The notes below the pieces were generated by a model that was not told the origin of the DNA, searched no databases, and saw only the letters and a program-made list of their open reading frames with translations. Of a stretch of DNA of 64,000 nucleotides, positions 26,198 to 35,885 are shown piece after piece; position 1 is the stretch's first letter; the number at the start of each line of letters is the position of its first letter. The position numbers and the translations under genes were made by a program. The DNA comes from an uncultured Sphingomonadales bacterium (GTDB lineage: Bacteria > Pseudomonadota > Alphaproteobacteria > Sphingomonadales > Sphingomonadaceae): the NCBI GenBank assembly GCA_903832325.1, contig CAILBC010000023.1, forward strand, positions 159,184 to 223,183, given 5' to 3'.

Positions 26198-26903
26198 CCG
26201 GCCGGCGGGATTGACCGGCTTTTTGCGCAATATCGCATTCTATGCGCTGTTTTACGGCGGCAGCGTGCCGCTGCTCGCGCTCAACGTGGTCACGCTGCTG
26301 CTGCCGCGCGGGGTTCTGTTCGTGATGGTGCGGATCTGGTGCGGCTGGCACCGCTGGTGCTGCCGCCAGCTGCTGGGCATGCGGGTGGAAATCGAAGGCC
26401 AGGTGCCCGATCATGCCGTGCTCTGCGCGATGCGCCACGAATCCTTTTTCGAAGCGATCGATCTGCCGATCCTGCTGAAAAACCCGGTGGTTTTTGCCAA
26501 GCAGGAACTGTTTGCGATTCCCGTCTGGGGCCGGCTGGGGCGGCATTACGGGCTGGTCACGGTGGATCGCGGCGATGGCGCGCGCGCCCTGCGCGCGATG
26601 ATCGCCGCCGCCCGCGCGCTGGCACTGCGCCCTGGCCAGGCGCGCCCGCTGGTGATCTTTCCCGAAGGCACGCGCGTGCCGCACGGCGCATCGCCGCCGC
26701 TGCAGGCGGGCTTTGCCGGGCTGTACAAGATGATGAACCTGCCGGTTGTGCCGATCGCGGTCAATAGCGGCCGGCTCTATCACCGCTGGTGGAAACGCGC
26801 CGGCGTGGTGCGCTATCGCATCGGCGCGGAAATTCCCGCCGGCCTGCCGCGCGACGTGATCGAGGCGCGCGTGCACGAGGCGATCAACGCGCTGAACGTG
26901 TGA
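26184..26903 (+). CDS. plsC: 1-acyl-sn-glycerol-3-phosphate acyltransferase
   Basis: A membrane-associated acyltransferase making phosphatidic acid from lysophosphatidic acid and an acyl donor. In 239 residues there are N-terminal hydrophobic segments (residues 14-50), motif I RHESFFEAID, the glycerophosphate-binding motif VIFPEGTR, and LPVVPIAVNSG. Motif I is H-X4-E rather than the classical H-X4-D, a variant I believe is common among alphaproteobacterial members. The start lies inside the YdcF gene in another frame. Confidence 0.88.
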   Translation: MPIADRPAGLTGFLRNIAFYALFYGGSVPLLALNVVTLLLPRGVLFVMVRIWCGWHRWCCRQLLGMRVEIEGQVPDHAVLCAMRHESFFEAIDLPILLKNPVVFAKQELFAIPVWGRLGRHYGLVTVDRGDGARALRAMIAAARALALRPGQARPLVIFPEGTRVPHGASPPLQAGFAGLYKMMNLPVVPIAVNSGRLYHRWWKRAGVVRYRIGAEIPAGLPRDVIEARVHEAINALNV

Positions 26904-26941
26904 GAGTCGGATTGAAAACTCCGGTGGTGCCGGCTTCAGGA

Positions 26942-27883
26942 TCAGGGCGCCTCGGTCGCCCCGGCATGATCGCTGCGGCCGAAATCGGGGCGCGCGTCAT
27001 CCTGGCCCATTTCGATGATCGAACGGCGGATTGCGCGGGTGCGGGTGAAATGGTCGAACAATTCGGGCCCGTCGCTGTCGCGGATCGCGGTTTCCAGCGC
27101 GGCCAGATCACGATTGAACCGGCCCAGCATGGCAAGCACGGCATCGCGGTTTGACAGGAACACATCGCGCCACATTGTCGGATCAGACGCGGCAATGCGG
27201 GTGAAATCGCGAAACCCGCCGGCGGAAAACTTGATCACTTCGCTTTGCGTCACGCGTTCCAGATCGGATGCCGTGCCGACAATGCAATAGGCGATCAGGT
27301 GCGGCAGATGGCTCGTCACCGCGAGCACCAGATCGTGGTGTTCGGCATCCATCGTTTCCACGCGCGCGCCAAACGCTTCCCACAGCGCGACCAGCCGCGC
27401 CAGATCGCGCGGATCGGCATCGGCGGGCGGGGTGAGGATGCACCAGCGATTGCGGAACAGGCTGGCAAAGCCGGCGTCGGGCCCGCTTTGTTCGGTGCCT
27501 GCCACCGGGTGAGCCGGGATCACGCTGCGCCCGGGCAGCGCCTCGGCCAGCGCGGCGGCCACGCCGGCCTTGCTCGATCCCACATCACTGATCACCACCC
27601 CGGGGGCAAGGCCCGGCGCCATGGCGCGCGCGGCATCGCCCATGGCGCCCACCGGCACGCAGAGCACCACCAGATCGGCCCCGGCCACTGCCGCAGCCGC
27701 GCTGTCGCCGATCCTGTCTGCCAGGCCGATCGCGCGCGCGCGGTCGCGCACCGCCGGATCGGCATCATGGCCGGTAACCACCACGCCCGGCAGGCTTTCC
27801 CGCACCGCGCGTGCCACCGACCCGCCCAGCAGGCCAAGGCCGATTACCGCGACATGACGAAACGGCAGTTCGGCCGCGGTCAT
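26942..27883 (-). CDS. tyrC: Prephenate/arogenate dehydrogenase
   Basis: A 313-residue NAD(P)-dependent dehydrogenase of the TyrA/TyrC type for tyrosine synthesis. The nucleotide fold reads [18 protein letters not shown], followed by [23 protein letters not shown] and [13 protein letters not shown], all family landmarks. No chorismate mutase domain or ACT domain is present. The ATG overlaps the hisC stop by four bases. Arogenate versus prephenate preference cannot be decided from sequence alone. Confidence 0.9.
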   Translation of the reverse strand: MTAAELPFRHVAVIGLGLLGGSVARAVRESLPGVVVTGHDADPAVRDRARAIGLADRIGDSAAAAVAGADLVVLCVPVGAMGDAARAMAPGLAPGVVISDVGSSKAGVAAALAEALPGRSVIPAHPVAGTEQSGPDAGFASLFRNRWCILTPPADADPRDLARLVALWEAFGARVETMDAEHHDLVLAVTSHLPHLIAYCIVGTASDLERVTQSEVIKFSAGGFRDFTRIAASDPTMWRDVFLSNRDAVLAMLGRFNRDLAALETAIRDSDGPELFDHFTRTRAIRRSIIEMGQDDARPDFGRSDHAGATEAP

Positions 27884-29016
27884 GCCGCCTCCCCGGCCAG
27901 CCGCGCCAGCACGCCGGCGATGTGATCCATCTGTTCTGCGGTGCCGATGGTGATGCGCAGGCATTGCGGCAGGCCCTGCCCCGGCAGCCAGCGGGTGATA
28001 TAGCCATGGTCCATTAGCGCGCGATAGGCGGCTTCGGCCGAAAGCGCGCCACCAAATTCGATCAGCACGAAATTGGCCTCGCTCGGCAGGGGGCGCAGGC
28101 CATGGTTGCCCAGCGCGGCGATCGCTGCGGCAAAGCGTGCGCGTTCGCGCGCATTGTGATCGCGCGAGCGGAGCACGAAATCCTGATCGCCCACTGCGGC
28201 CAGCGCGGTCGCCTGCGCCGAAAGCGAGAGATTGAACGGCCCGCGGATGCGGCCCAGCATGTCGATCAGCGCGGCATCGCCGGTGGCCCAGCCCACGCGT
28301 TCGCCCGCCAGGCCATAAATCTTTGAAAACGTCCGCGTGACCAGCACATTGGCAGCGCGCGCCGCCAAATCCAGCGCGCCATCATCATCGCCGGGCGCGA
28401 CATATTCGGCATAGGCCTGGTCAATCACCAGCAGAATGTCGCTGCGCAGCCCGGCGTGCAGCCGCGCGACCGCATCGCGGCCGATATAGCTGCCGGTGGG
28501 GTTGTTGGGATTGGCCAGGAACACCACGCGCGTTGCCGGGGTAACGGCTGCGAGCAGGGCATCGACATCGGTGCCGTAATCGCGATCGGGCGCCACCACC
28601 GGGGCCGCCCCGCAGCGCCGCGCGGCAATATCATAGACCGAAAAGCCATAGCGGACGTAGAGCACTTCGTCCCCCGGCCCGGCAAAGGCCTGCGCCGCGA
28701 GATTGAGCAGTTCATCGGACCCGGTGCCCATCACGATGCGATCCGGCGCGATCGCGTGCAACGCGCCCAGCGCGGTGCGCAGCGCCACACTGTCGGGATC
28801 GGGATAGCGCGCCTGGTCGCCGGCGACATGGCGCGCGGCCTCCGCCAGAGGGCTGGTGCCCAGCGGATTTTCGTTGGCCGACAGCTTGATCAGCACTTTG
28901 CCGTCGGTGCCGGTCGATTTGCCCGGCACATAGGGATGGATCGCGGCGATCCATGGCTTTGGCTGCGGACGATCGACTGCGGGCAAGGAAGTTTCGGTCA
29001 TGGAAGTTTCGGTCAT
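27880..29016 (-). CDS. hisC: Histidinol-phosphate aminotransferase
   Basis: A PLP-dependent class I/II aminotransferase of 378 residues acting in histidine synthesis and, next to tyrC, possibly also in aromatic amino-acid transamination. It carries [13 protein letters not shown], the PLP-contact region [20 protein letters not shown] and the PLP lysine in [18 protein letters not shown]. The start region is duplicated: two exact 15-base units give [10 protein letters not shown], so ATGs at 29016 and 29001 both lie in the same context. Confidence 0.92.
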   Translation of the reverse strand: MTETSMTETSLPAVDRPQPKPWIAAIHPYVPGKSTGTDGKVLIKLSANENPLGTSPLAEAARHVAGDQARYPDPDSVALRTALGALHAIAPDRIVMGTGSDELLNLAAQAFAGPGDEVLYVRYGFSVYDIAARRCGAAPVVAPDRDYGTDVDALLAAVTPATRVVFLANPNNPTGSYIGRDAVARLHAGLRSDILLVIDQAYAEYVAPGDDDGALDLAARAANVLVTRTFSKIYGLAGERVGWATGDAALIDMLGRIRGPFNLSLSAQATALAAVGDQDFVLRSRDHNARERARFAAAIAALGNHGLRPLPSEANFVLIEFGGALSAEAAYRALMDHGYITRWLPGQGLPQCLRITIGTAEQMDHIAGVLARLAGEAA

Positions 29017-29089
29017 GGACTGGCGCCTTAACCGGGAACGCGGACCAAGGAAACTGCTGAACCGGGGCATGCCGGCCAGATTGAAGGCG

Positions 29090-29125
29090 AAAAAAGGGCC
29101 CGGAAAGACGGTTCTTTCCGGGCCC
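29090..29125 (-). terminator. Rho-independent terminator downstream of amtB
   Basis: On the minus strand a perfect 12-bp stem (GGGCCCGGAAAG with CTTTCCGGGCCC, 6-base loop) is followed directly by six T residues. It lies about 90 bases past the amtB stop and separates amtB transcription from hisC. Confidence 0.9.
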
Positions 29126-29215
29126 AGGGTTGTTCGCAGGAGGAACATCGCATGGCGCAGGCCAGAGGAAATGGGGAGAGGATCATTCCCCCCGGCCTGC
29201 ACCAATTCGCAAAAT

Positions 29216-30646
29216 TCAGCTATTATAGGCGCGTTCGCCGTGTTCGGTGATGTCCAGCCCTTCGCGTTCGGCGTCTTCGGCCGGGCGCAGGCCCATCGTC
29301 TTGTCGATCACGAAGTACAGCAGTGCCGAAATCGCCCCGGACCACACCAGCGTGATCAGCACCGCCTGGCACTGCACGCCAAGCTGGGCCAGCGTGTCAT
29401 AGGCCGGCGCGACGACCGAGGGGAACTTTGAATAATCGGTAATGCCCTGCCCGCCGATTGCCGGATTGGCGACAATCGCGGTGCCCAGTGCGCCGGTGAT
29501 CCCGCCGACGCAGTGCACCCCGAACACATCGAGCGTATCGTCATATTTGAACCGGTTCTTGATCGTGGTGACGAACACGAAACAGATCGGCGAAACCACC
29601 AGCCCCAGCACGAGCGAGGTCATCGGCGCGGCATAGCCCGATGCCGGAGTAACCGCGACCAGTCCGGCCACCGCGCCCGAGGCCGCGCCCAGCATCGAAG
29701 GCCGGTTGTGGACGATCTGTTCCACCACCGCCCAGCTTACCGCCGCGGCGCAAGTGGCCAGCATGGTGTTGACAAAGGCCACCGTGGTCACGCCGTTGGC
29801 TTCCAGATTGGACCCGGCGTTGAACCCGAACCAGCCGACCCACAGCAGCGAGGCGCCGATCATCGTCATGGTGAGCGAATGCGGCGGGGTGTTTTCCCGG
29901 CCAAAGCCCACCCGTTTGCCGATCATCAGGCAGCCGACCATGCCCGCAATGCCGGCATTGATGTGCACCACGGTGCCACCGGCAAAATCGAGCGCGCCGA
30001 TATGGTTGAGATAGCCGGCTTCGTTCGGGCTGCCCGGCAGCGCATCGGGGCCCGCCCAGTACCACACCATGTGCGCAATCGGATAATAGACCAGGATCGA
30101 CCAGGCGACGGTGAACACGATCAGCGGCGAAAACCGCACGCGTTCGGCAAACGAGCCCACGATCAGCGCCGGGGTGATCATCGCAAACGTCATCTGGAAC
30201 ACGAAATAGGCCAGTTCCGGCACATAGACGTTGTTCGAAAAGGTGCTGGCCGTGGTCGATCCGGTAATCCCGATCATCAGCGCCTTGGAAAACCCGCCGA
30301 CAAACGGCGTGAGCGCGGGGATCGGCCCGGTGGTAAAGGCCATCGAATAGCCGACGGTCGCCCACAGCAGCCCGCAGACCGCCGCGATCATGAACACCTG
30401 CATCAGCACGCTGAGCATGTTCTTGGCACGCACCAGGCCGCCATAGAACAGCGCCAGCCCGGGCACCGCCATCATCAGCACCAGCAGCGAAGATACCAGC
30501 AACCACGTGGTATCACCCTTGTTGACCATGGCCAGTTGCTGCGCCGCGGTCGGCGCCTTGATCATGGCGGCCTGGGCACAAGCGGTCGATGCAGCACCGA
30601 GCGCAAGCCCTGCCCCCGCAACGCCACTGATCGTCTTGCGGATCAT
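29216..30646 (-). CDS. amtB: Ammonium transporter AmtB
   Basis: A trimeric inner-membrane ammonium channel of 476 residues with a signal peptide ([19 protein letters not shown]) and eleven hydrophobic segments. Hallmarks are [45 protein letters not shown] (first pore histidine) and [17 protein letters not shown] (second pore histidine). The start is the ATG at 30646 with AAGGG nine bases upstream; two earlier in-frame ATGs lack this. It lies 38 bases after glnK in the standard glnK-amtB operon and should be blocked by unmodified GlnK when ammonium is plentiful. Confidence 0.95.
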   Translation of the reverse strand: MIRKTISGVAGAGLALGAASTACAQAAMIKAPTAAQQLAMVNKGDTTWLLVSSLLVLMMAVPGLALFYGGLVRAKNMLSVLMQVFMIAAVCGLLWATVGYSMAFTTGPIPALTPFVGGFSKALMIGITGSTTASTFSNNVYVPELAYFVFQMTFAMITPALIVGSFAERVRFSPLIVFTVAWSILVYYPIAHMVWYWAGPDALPGSPNEAGYLNHIGALDFAGGTVVHINAGIAGMVGCLMIGKRVGFGRENTPPHSLTMTMIGASLLWVGWFGFNAGSNLEANGVTTVAFVNTMLATCAAAVSWAVVEQIVHNRPSMLGAASGAVAGLVAVTPASGYAAPMTSLVLGLVVSPICFVFVTTIKNRFKYDDTLDVFGVHCVGGITGALGTAIVANPAIGGQGITDYSKFPSVVAPAYDTLAQLGVQCQAVLITLVWSGAISALLYFVIDKTMGLRPAEDAEREGLDITEHGERAYNS

Positions 30647-30684
30647 ATGGTTTCCCTTCACGTCGGACATCACGACACCATTCC

Positions 30685-31023
30685 TCAAAGCGCAGGTTCG
30701 CCGGTTTCGCCAGTGCGAATCCGCGTGGCAGACGCCAGATCGATGACAAAGATCTTGCCATCGCCGATCGCCTCGGTGCTGGCGGTCTGCTGGATGGTTT
30801 CGATAATGCGCGGGGCCAGATCGTCCGATGCGGCGATTTCCAGCTTTACCTTGGGCAGCATGTTGGTGGTGTATTCGGCGCCGCGATAGATTTCGGTCTG
30901 GCCCTTTTGCCGGCCAAACCCTTTGACTTCCGACACCGTCATGCCCGCCACGCCCAGCCCGGACAGCGCTTCACGCACTTCGTCCAGCTTGAACGGCTTG
31001 ATGATGGCAATGATGAACTTCAT
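30685..31023 (-). CDS. glnK: Nitrogen regulatory protein P-II (GlnK)
   Basis: A 112-residue trimeric signalling protein sensing ATP/ADP and 2-oxoglutarate. It starts MKFIIAIIKPFKLDEVREAL. The T-loop carries the uridylylation site Tyr51 in EIYRGAEYTTNML, and the C-terminal signature is IGDGKIFVIDLASATRIRTGE. GlnD in this same window is the enzyme expected to uridylylate Tyr51. It is the first gene of the amtB operon and sits 36-50 bases behind a sigma-54 promoter. Confidence 0.96.
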   Translation of the reverse strand: MKFIIAIIKPFKLDEVREALSGLGVAGMTVSEVKGFGRQKGQTEIYRGAEYTTNMLPKVKLEIAASDDLAPRIIETIQQTASTEAIGDGKIFVIDLASATRIRTGETGEPAL

Positions 31024-31070
31024 GCCTGCCCCCTGCCCCAACCTGTACGGCCCGCGCGCGGGGTTCACAG

Positions 31071-31086
31071 TGCAACACCCGTGCCA
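31071..31086 (-). promoter_or_regulatory. Sigma-54 (-24/-12) promoter of glnK-amtB
   Basis: Read on the minus strand, the sequence TGGCACGGGTGTTGCA is an exact TGGCAC-N5-TTGCA sigma-54 consensus. Transcription would start about 12 bases downstream, leaving a leader of about 36 bases before glnK. This is the classical nitrogen-limitation promoter activated by phosphorylated NtrC. I found no convincing NtrC site in the roughly 90 bases upstream. Confidence 0.88.
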
Positions 31087-31173
31087 GTTATGGCCGATGG
31101 CAGATATGGCGGATTTTCACGCACATTGCATGGCCACAAGCCCGTGGCAGGCGCCCGAATCTTGGGCAGGCCG

Positions 31174-31204
31174 GCGGCGCTGCCCAAAAAACAGGCAGCG
31201 CCGC
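31174..31204. terminator. Perfect 11-bp inverted repeat after the alpha/beta hydrolase gene
   Basis: GCGGCGCTGCC and GGCAGCGCCGC flank a 9-base loop. On the minus strand the loop reads TGTTTTTTG, so the T-run sits in the loop and not after the stem. It lies 10 bases past the hydrolase stop and likely limits read-through towards the glnK promoter, although it is not a canonical terminator. Confidence 0.55.
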
Positions 31205-31213
31205 GCTTCTGGC

Positions 31214-32083
31214 TTACAGAAAATCCTTCAGCGTCGCGACGAAGCGGTCGAACTGGTCATGGTGCAGCCAGTGGCCGGCGTTTTCGAATTCGTACACCGT
31301 GGCATTGCGGAAATGGCGGATGCGGCCATCGCGTTCGGGGTTGCTGGCAAACGAATCCGCCCCGTTCATCAGCAGCGTGGGGCAGGTGATCGCTTCCCAC
31401 AGTTCGTGCTTGCGCTCGGTCGAGATGTCATAAGGGTGATCGATATGCACGTAGGGATCGAATTTCCACGTGAACGTGCCGTCTTCGTTGCGGTTGATCC
31501 CGTGGATCGTCAGGTGCCGCGCCTGGATATCGGTGAGATAGGGGTTTTCCGATTTCATCCGGCCATAGGCATCGGCCAGCGTGGCATAGCGGCGTGGCAG
31601 GCGGCCGGCGGCCTTGCGCTTTTCCGAAATGTAATCGCGCACCCGGCGGCCGAACGGCACGTCCTTCATTCGCATTTCCCATTCGGGGGTGGGAAAGATG
31701 CCTTCGATCGCCACCAGCTTGCGCACGTCTTCGGGAAACAGACCGGCATAGCGCAGCGCGACATTGCCGCCCCACGAATGCGCCACGATCGATACCGGCG
31801 CGAGATTGAGCTGGTGGATCAGCTGCGCCACGTCATAGACCATGTCCATCGTGCGGTAATTGCCGTCCGACGCCCATTCGCTGTCACCATGGCCGCGATG
31901 ATCGAGCGCGATCACGTGCCAGTCTTCGCGCAGCGCCTCGGCCGTCCAGTCCCAGCTGCGGCAATGATCGCGCCCGCCGTGAATCAGCAGCAGCGGCGGT
32001 TTGCCGGCATTGCCCCAATCGACATAGTGGAGCCGCAGGCGCTGCGAAATGAACGTGTTGGATGTGGGGCCGAGCAAAGTCAT
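31214..32083 (-). CDS. Alpha/beta-fold hydrolase
   Basis: A 289-residue serine hydrolase. The oxyanion region is LLLIHGGRDHCRSWD, the nucleophile elbow VAHSWGGNVAL, the acid probably lies in LLMNGADSFAS, and the catalytic His is in ENAGHWLHHDQ. There is no signal peptide. The substrate is unknown; the fold includes esterases, haloalkane dehalogenases and C-C hydrolases. It is probably transcribed with the epimerase gene upstream (57-base gap). Confidence 0.85.
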   Translation of the reverse strand: MTLLGPTSNTFISQRLRLHYVDWGNAGKPPLLLIHGGRDHCRSWDWTAEALREDWHVIALDHRGHGDSEWASDGNYRTMDMVYDVAQLIHQLNLAPVSIVAHSWGGNVALRYAGLFPEDVRKLVAIEGIFPTPEWEMRMKDVPFGRRVRDYISEKRKAAGRLPRRYATLADAYGRMKSENPYLTDIQARHLTIHGINRNEDGTFTWKFDPYVHIDHPYDISTERKHELWEAITCPTLLMNGADSFASNPERDGRIRHFRNATVYEFENAGHWLHHDQFDRFVATLKDFL

Positions 32084-32139
32084 GTCCGCCTACCTGCCGT
32101 GGAGCGGCGCATTGCGCAAGCGGATGATTTGCGGATTGA

Positions 32140-33006
32140 TCAGCCCGCCGAACCGGTTCCGACCCGGTCTCGCCACGACACGCGCGGCACAAACCCGATC
32201 GTGGCGGCCGCGCGCGCGCTCGACAGCAGCGCGGCTTCACCGGTCAGCCCCTCGGCCAGCGGCACGTCGGGAAAATGCGCCGCCATCAGCGCGCGTGACG
32301 GCGCCGCGGCCAGCGTATCGGCCGCGGCGATGATCAGCGGCAGATGGCCGCGCACCGGCGCCTGCAGCGCCAGCGCGCAGGCCTCTGCCGCATCATCGAC
32401 ATCGATATAGCTCCACAGGTTCCATTTGCGGCTGGCCGGATCGGCCTGGATCGCGCCCAGCGCGGCATAGTCCCCACCGGAATAGACATTCGAAAAGCGC
32501 AGCGAAACGATCGCGCTGTCGGGATGCCACCGCGCGAATTCGGCGGCCATCGTTTCGCCCACCAGCTTGCCCAGCGCATAGGACCAGTTGGGCCGCAGCG
32601 GGTGATCTTCGTCCACCGGCGCATAGGCCGGGGGATCGGCAAACGGCAGCCCCAGGATCGTTTCGCTCGATGCCCAGACCACGCGCCCGATCCCCAGCCG
32701 CGCCGCCGCCGAAAACACATTGTACGTGCCCAGCACGTTCACGCGGAACGCCTCTTCGTCGCTGGTGGCGCCGGGTTTGGGAATGCCGGCCAGATGCAGC
32801 ACCGCATCGAACCGCCGCGCCACGGTATCGACCCCCGACAGCGCGCCGATCACCGCGCCGAAATCGCCACAATCGAGCCGCACCGTATCATCGCCATAGA
32901 CCGGGGCGTGAATATCGAAACCCGTCACGCGGTGGCCGCCCGCGACCAGCCGGTGGCACGCCGCGCGGCCCAGTTTGCCATTGCTGCCGGTTACCGCGAT
33001 GCGCAT
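32140..33006 (-). CDS. NAD(P)-dependent epimerase/dehydratase family protein
   Basis: A 288-residue extended short-chain dehydrogenase. The N-terminal motif RIAVTGSNGKLGRAACHRL is a G-x-x-G-x-x-G nucleotide fold, followed by VLHLAGIPKPG and the active-site Y-x-x-x-K in NWSYALGKLVGE. SLRFSNVYSGGDY is typical of sugar-nucleotide epimerases. The substrate is not determinable. It stands between prfC and the hydrolase on the same strand. Confidence 0.85.
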   Translation of the reverse strand: MRIAVTGSNGKLGRAACHRLVAGGHRVTGFDIHAPVYGDDTVRLDCGDFGAVIGALSGVDTVARRFDAVLHLAGIPKPGATSDEEAFRVNVLGTYNVFSAAARLGIGRVVWASSETILGLPFADPPAYAPVDEDHPLRPNWSYALGKLVGETMAAEFARWHPDSAIVSLRFSNVYSGGDYAALGAIQADPASRKWNLWSYIDVDDAAEACALALQAPVRGHLPLIIAAADTLAAAPSRALMAAHFPDVPLAEGLTGEAALLSSARAAATIGFVPRVSWRDRVGTGSAG

Positions 33007-33031
33007 GGGCCGATCCCTTCTGCCGATCCGA

Positions 33032-34573
33032 TCAGCGTTCTTTCGTGGCCGAAAACGTCAGGTCGGGATTGCGTTCCTGCTGGTATCCGACATCCCAGGC
33101 CGACCGCGCCATGAACACCGGATCGCCATCGCGATCGACCGCGAGGTTCGATTTGTTGAAATCGGTGAACGTCTTGATGGCCGGCGCGGCGCCCCTGATC
33201 CAGCGCGCGGTGTCGAACGGCGAGGGTTCGAGCACGGCGGCCACTTTGTATTCCGCCTCAAGCCGCGAAATCAGCACGTCGAGCTGCAACTGTCCGACCA
33301 CGCCGACAATCCACTGCGCGCCGATTTCGGGATAGAACACCTGGATCACGCCTTCTTCCGACAGATCGTCCAGCGCCTTGCGCAGCTGTTTGGTCTTGGT
33401 CGGGTCTTTCAGCGCGACGCGGCGCAGGATTTCCGGGGCAAAGTTGGGCAGCCCGGTAAAGCGCACATCGTTGCGTTCCGACAGCGTATCCCCCACGCGC
33501 AGCGTGCCGTGGTTGGGAATGCCGATGATGTCCCCCGCCTGCGCGGTATCGGCAATTTCGCGATCCTGGGCAAAGAACAGGATCGGCGAATGGACCGCAA
33601 TCGGCTTTCCCAGACCCGACGGGATCAGCTTCATCCCCCGGCGGAACGTGCCCGAAACCATGCGCATGAAGGCGATGCGGTCCCGGTGCTGCGGGTCCAT
33701 GTTGGCCTGAACCTTGAACACGAAACCGGTCACATCCTCGCGCGCGGGATCGATCACGCCGATGTCCGATGATTGCGGCCGGGGCGGCGGGGCAAAACGG
33801 GCGATGGCATCGATCAGTTCGGCCACGCCAAAACCCTTCAGCGCCGATCCGAAATAGGCCGGCGTCATGTCGCCATGGCGATAGGCGGCCAGATCGAACG
33901 CGGGATAGCCGGCTTCGGCCAGTTCGATTTCCTCGGCCACTTCGGGCGGAATCGTTGCGCCTTCGGCAGGTTCGAGGCGGCCCAGAAATTCGCGGCTGTC
34001 GCCATCGGGGCGGGCGATCTGGCGCGTGGCCAGGTCCATCACGCCCTGAAACACCCCGCCCATGCCGATCGGCCAGGACATCGGCACGACATCCAGCGCC
34101 AGCGCATCGGCCACTTCGTCCAGCGTTTCAAACACGCTGCGGCCTTCGCGATCGACTTTGTTGATGAACGTGATGATCGGCACCGATCGCATGCGGCACA
34201 CTTCGAACAGCTTGCGCGTCTGCGGTTCGATCCCTTTGGCCGCATCGATCACCATGATCGCCGAATCGACCGCGGTGAGCGTGCGATAGGTATCTTCGGA
34301 AAAGTCTTCGTGGCCCGGCGTGTCGAGCAGATTGAACACGATCCCGTCGCGCTGAAACGTCATGACCGAACTGGTCACCGAAATCCCGCGCTGCTGTTCG
34401 ATCTTCATCCAGTCAGACCGCGCCCGCCGCGCGGCGCCCCGCGCCTTCACCTCGCCGGCCAGGTGGATCGCCCCACCCTGCAACAGCAGTTTTTCGGTCA
34501 GCGTGGTCTTGCCCGCGTCAGGGTGCGAAATGATCGCAAACGTGCGGCGGTTGGAAACGGAATCAGTGGACAT
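33032..34573 (-). CDS. prfC: Peptide chain release factor 3
   Basis: A translational GTPase of 513 residues that removes RF1 and RF2 from the ribosome after termination. It has G1 ISHPDAGKTTLTEKLL, switch region EQQRGISVTSSVM, G3 DTPGHEDFSEDT and G4 FINKVDREGR. The C-terminal RF3 domain III (QLQLDVLISRLEAEYKV) is complete. Length and motif order are normal. Confidence 0.95.
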   Translation of the reverse strand: MSTDSVSNRRTFAIISHPDAGKTTLTEKLLLQGGAIHLAGEVKARGAARRARSDWMKIEQQRGISVTSSVMTFQRDGIVFNLLDTPGHEDFSEDTYRTLTAVDSAIMVIDAAKGIEPQTRKLFEVCRMRSVPIITFINKVDREGRSVFETLDEVADALALDVVPMSWPIGMGGVFQGVMDLATRQIARPDGDSREFLGRLEPAEGATIPPEVAEEIELAEAGYPAFDLAAYRHGDMTPAYFGSALKGFGVAELIDAIARFAPPPRPQSSDIGVIDPAREDVTGFVFKVQANMDPQHRDRIAFMRMVSGTFRRGMKLIPSGLGKPIAVHSPILFFAQDREIADTAQAGDIIGIPNHGTLRVGDTLSERNDVRFTGLPNFAPEILRRVALKDPTKTKQLRKALDDLSEEGVIQVFYPEIGAQWIVGVVGQLQLDVLISRLEAEYKVAAVLEPSPFDTARWIRGAAPAIKTFTDFNKSNLAVDRDGDPVFMARSAWDVGYQQERNPDLTFSATKER

Positions 34574-34634
34574 CGCGCGGCCCTAGCTCAAGCCGACCGT
34601 AATCGCCACCTCATCGTCCCGGTGCCCGAGAGGA

Positions 34635-34973
34635 TTACTTCGCGGTCAGACAGCCCTGCAGCACGGTGCGCTGGCTTTCCGACAGCGGCTGGCCGCCCGC
34701 GGTGAACAGCCCGACCTGGCGATCATGGCCGTTGTCGCCCACCACCACGCGCAGGCCATAGCGGTTGGCATGCATCGCCGGCGCGGTGCCCTGCCACGGC
34801 ACGCCCAGGCCCAGCCCGCCGGCCAGGCAATCGCGCAAAGGTTCGCCCGCCACTTTGGTGGTGGCGCGGGCCACCAGCTTTTCCCCGCCGGAAGGCAGGA
34901 ACTGCACCACCGCAAACAGCGCGGCGCCCAGGATCAGCAGCAGGACAACAAGCAGGCGTGGACGCAGGATCAT
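34635..34973 (-). CDS. Small exported or membrane-anchored hypothetical protein
   Basis: A 112-residue protein with a clear N-terminal membrane segment (RLLVVLLLILGAALFAVVQFL) and a soluble remainder containing two cysteines (DCLAGG and QGCLTAK), which could form a disulfide. I do not recognise the family. Its ATG overlaps the stop of the aldose epimerase gene by four bases, so it is co-translated with it. Confidence 0.7.
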   Translation of the reverse strand: MILRPRLLVVLLLILGAALFAVVQFLPSGGEKLVARATTKVAGEPLRDCLAGGLGLGVPWQGTAPAMHANRYGLRVVVGDNGHDRQVGLFTAGGQPLSESQRTVLQGCLTAK

Positions 34974-35854
34974 GGCGGGGTGACCGTTACCGAAAGACGA
35001 AAGGATCGTACCGCGCCGGGCGCCAGCATGACAAGCCCCGGCTTGGCCGTGAAATCCCCGGCAAAGCCTTGCGGATCGGCATGGCCCTGCCACGGTTCGA
35101 TGCAGATATAGCGCGCGCCGGGAACCTGCCACAGCCCCAGCATCGGCGTATCGGGAAAGGCAATGTCCAGCGCCGCCCCGCCCGGCGCGTGATAGCGCAA
35201 GGCGCGGCTGTGCAGCTCTGTCCAGATCACCGCATCGGCTTCGAACAGCGCGCTGTCGAGCAGCAGATCGCGCCCCTCTACCGGGGTCGGCTCGCTGTGC
35301 GGCAAAAGCACGCCCGTGGCGCGATCCACCCGACGCACCGGCTGCGGTTCATTGCGCTCAAAGGTCAGGCAATGCGCGCGCTTGTCCGCAGCACCGGGCA
35401 GCGGCCAGGCAAACGCGGGGTGATAGCCAAAACTGAACGGCAGCGCCGCCGCGCCCGGATTGTGCACGCTGGCCACCATATCCAGCCGCCACCCGGTCAC
35501 GCGGAACGCCATGTCGAGCGCAAAGGCAAAGGGATAGGCGGCGCGCGTTTGGGCGGAATCCGTCAGGCGGAACCGCACCTGATCGGCCGCGTGCTCCACC
35601 AGATCAAACTGGCTGGTGCGCGCAAAACCGTGACGCGGCAGATCATGGGCCACGCCATCGACACGCAACTGCCCGCCGGCCAATTCGCCCACCACCGGAA
35701 ACAGCAACGGCGCGCGCCGGTCCCAGAATGCGGGATCGGCATCGGTCATGTATTCGCGCGCGGCGGCATCGGTCAGCGACCACAGCTCTGCCCCCAGCGG
35801 ATTGATCTGCGCGGTCAGCGCGTCCGATCCGATTGTCACCAGGTCCTGCGTCAT
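34970..35854 (-). CDS. Aldose 1-epimerase family protein
   Basis: A 294-residue mutarotase-fold protein of the galactose-mutarotase-like superfamily, similar to the LacX/YeaD type. Landmarks are LFPVVGELAGGQL, DLPRHGFART (catalytic-type His), FSFGYHPAFAWPLPG (second His) and the C-terminal YICIEPWQGHAD, where Glu would be the base. The ATG at 35854 matches the family; an upstream in-frame ATG does not. Confidence 0.87.
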   Translation of the reverse strand: MTQDLVTIGSDALTAQINPLGAELWSLTDAAAREYMTDADPAFWDRRAPLLFPVVGELAGGQLRVDGVAHDLPRHGFARTSQFDLVEHAADQVRFRLTDSAQTRAAYPFAFALDMAFRVTGWRLDMVASVHNPGAAALPFSFGYHPAFAWPLPGAADKRAHCLTFERNEPQPVRRVDRATGVLLPHSEPTPVEGRDLLLDSALFEADAVIWTELHSRALRYHAPGGAALDIAFPDTPMLGLWQVPGARYICIEPWQGHADPQGFAGDFTAKPGLVMLAPGAVRSFRLSVTVTPP

Positions 35855-35885
35855 GCCCGCGCCCCCTTTGCCACCCCCGCACGCA

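Noticed and set aside
31087..31173. NtrC enhancer sites upstream of glnK
   Set aside because: Some GCAC and GTGC fragments and a GCCAC-N6-GTGGC dyad occur, but none forms a convincing NtrC palindrome.
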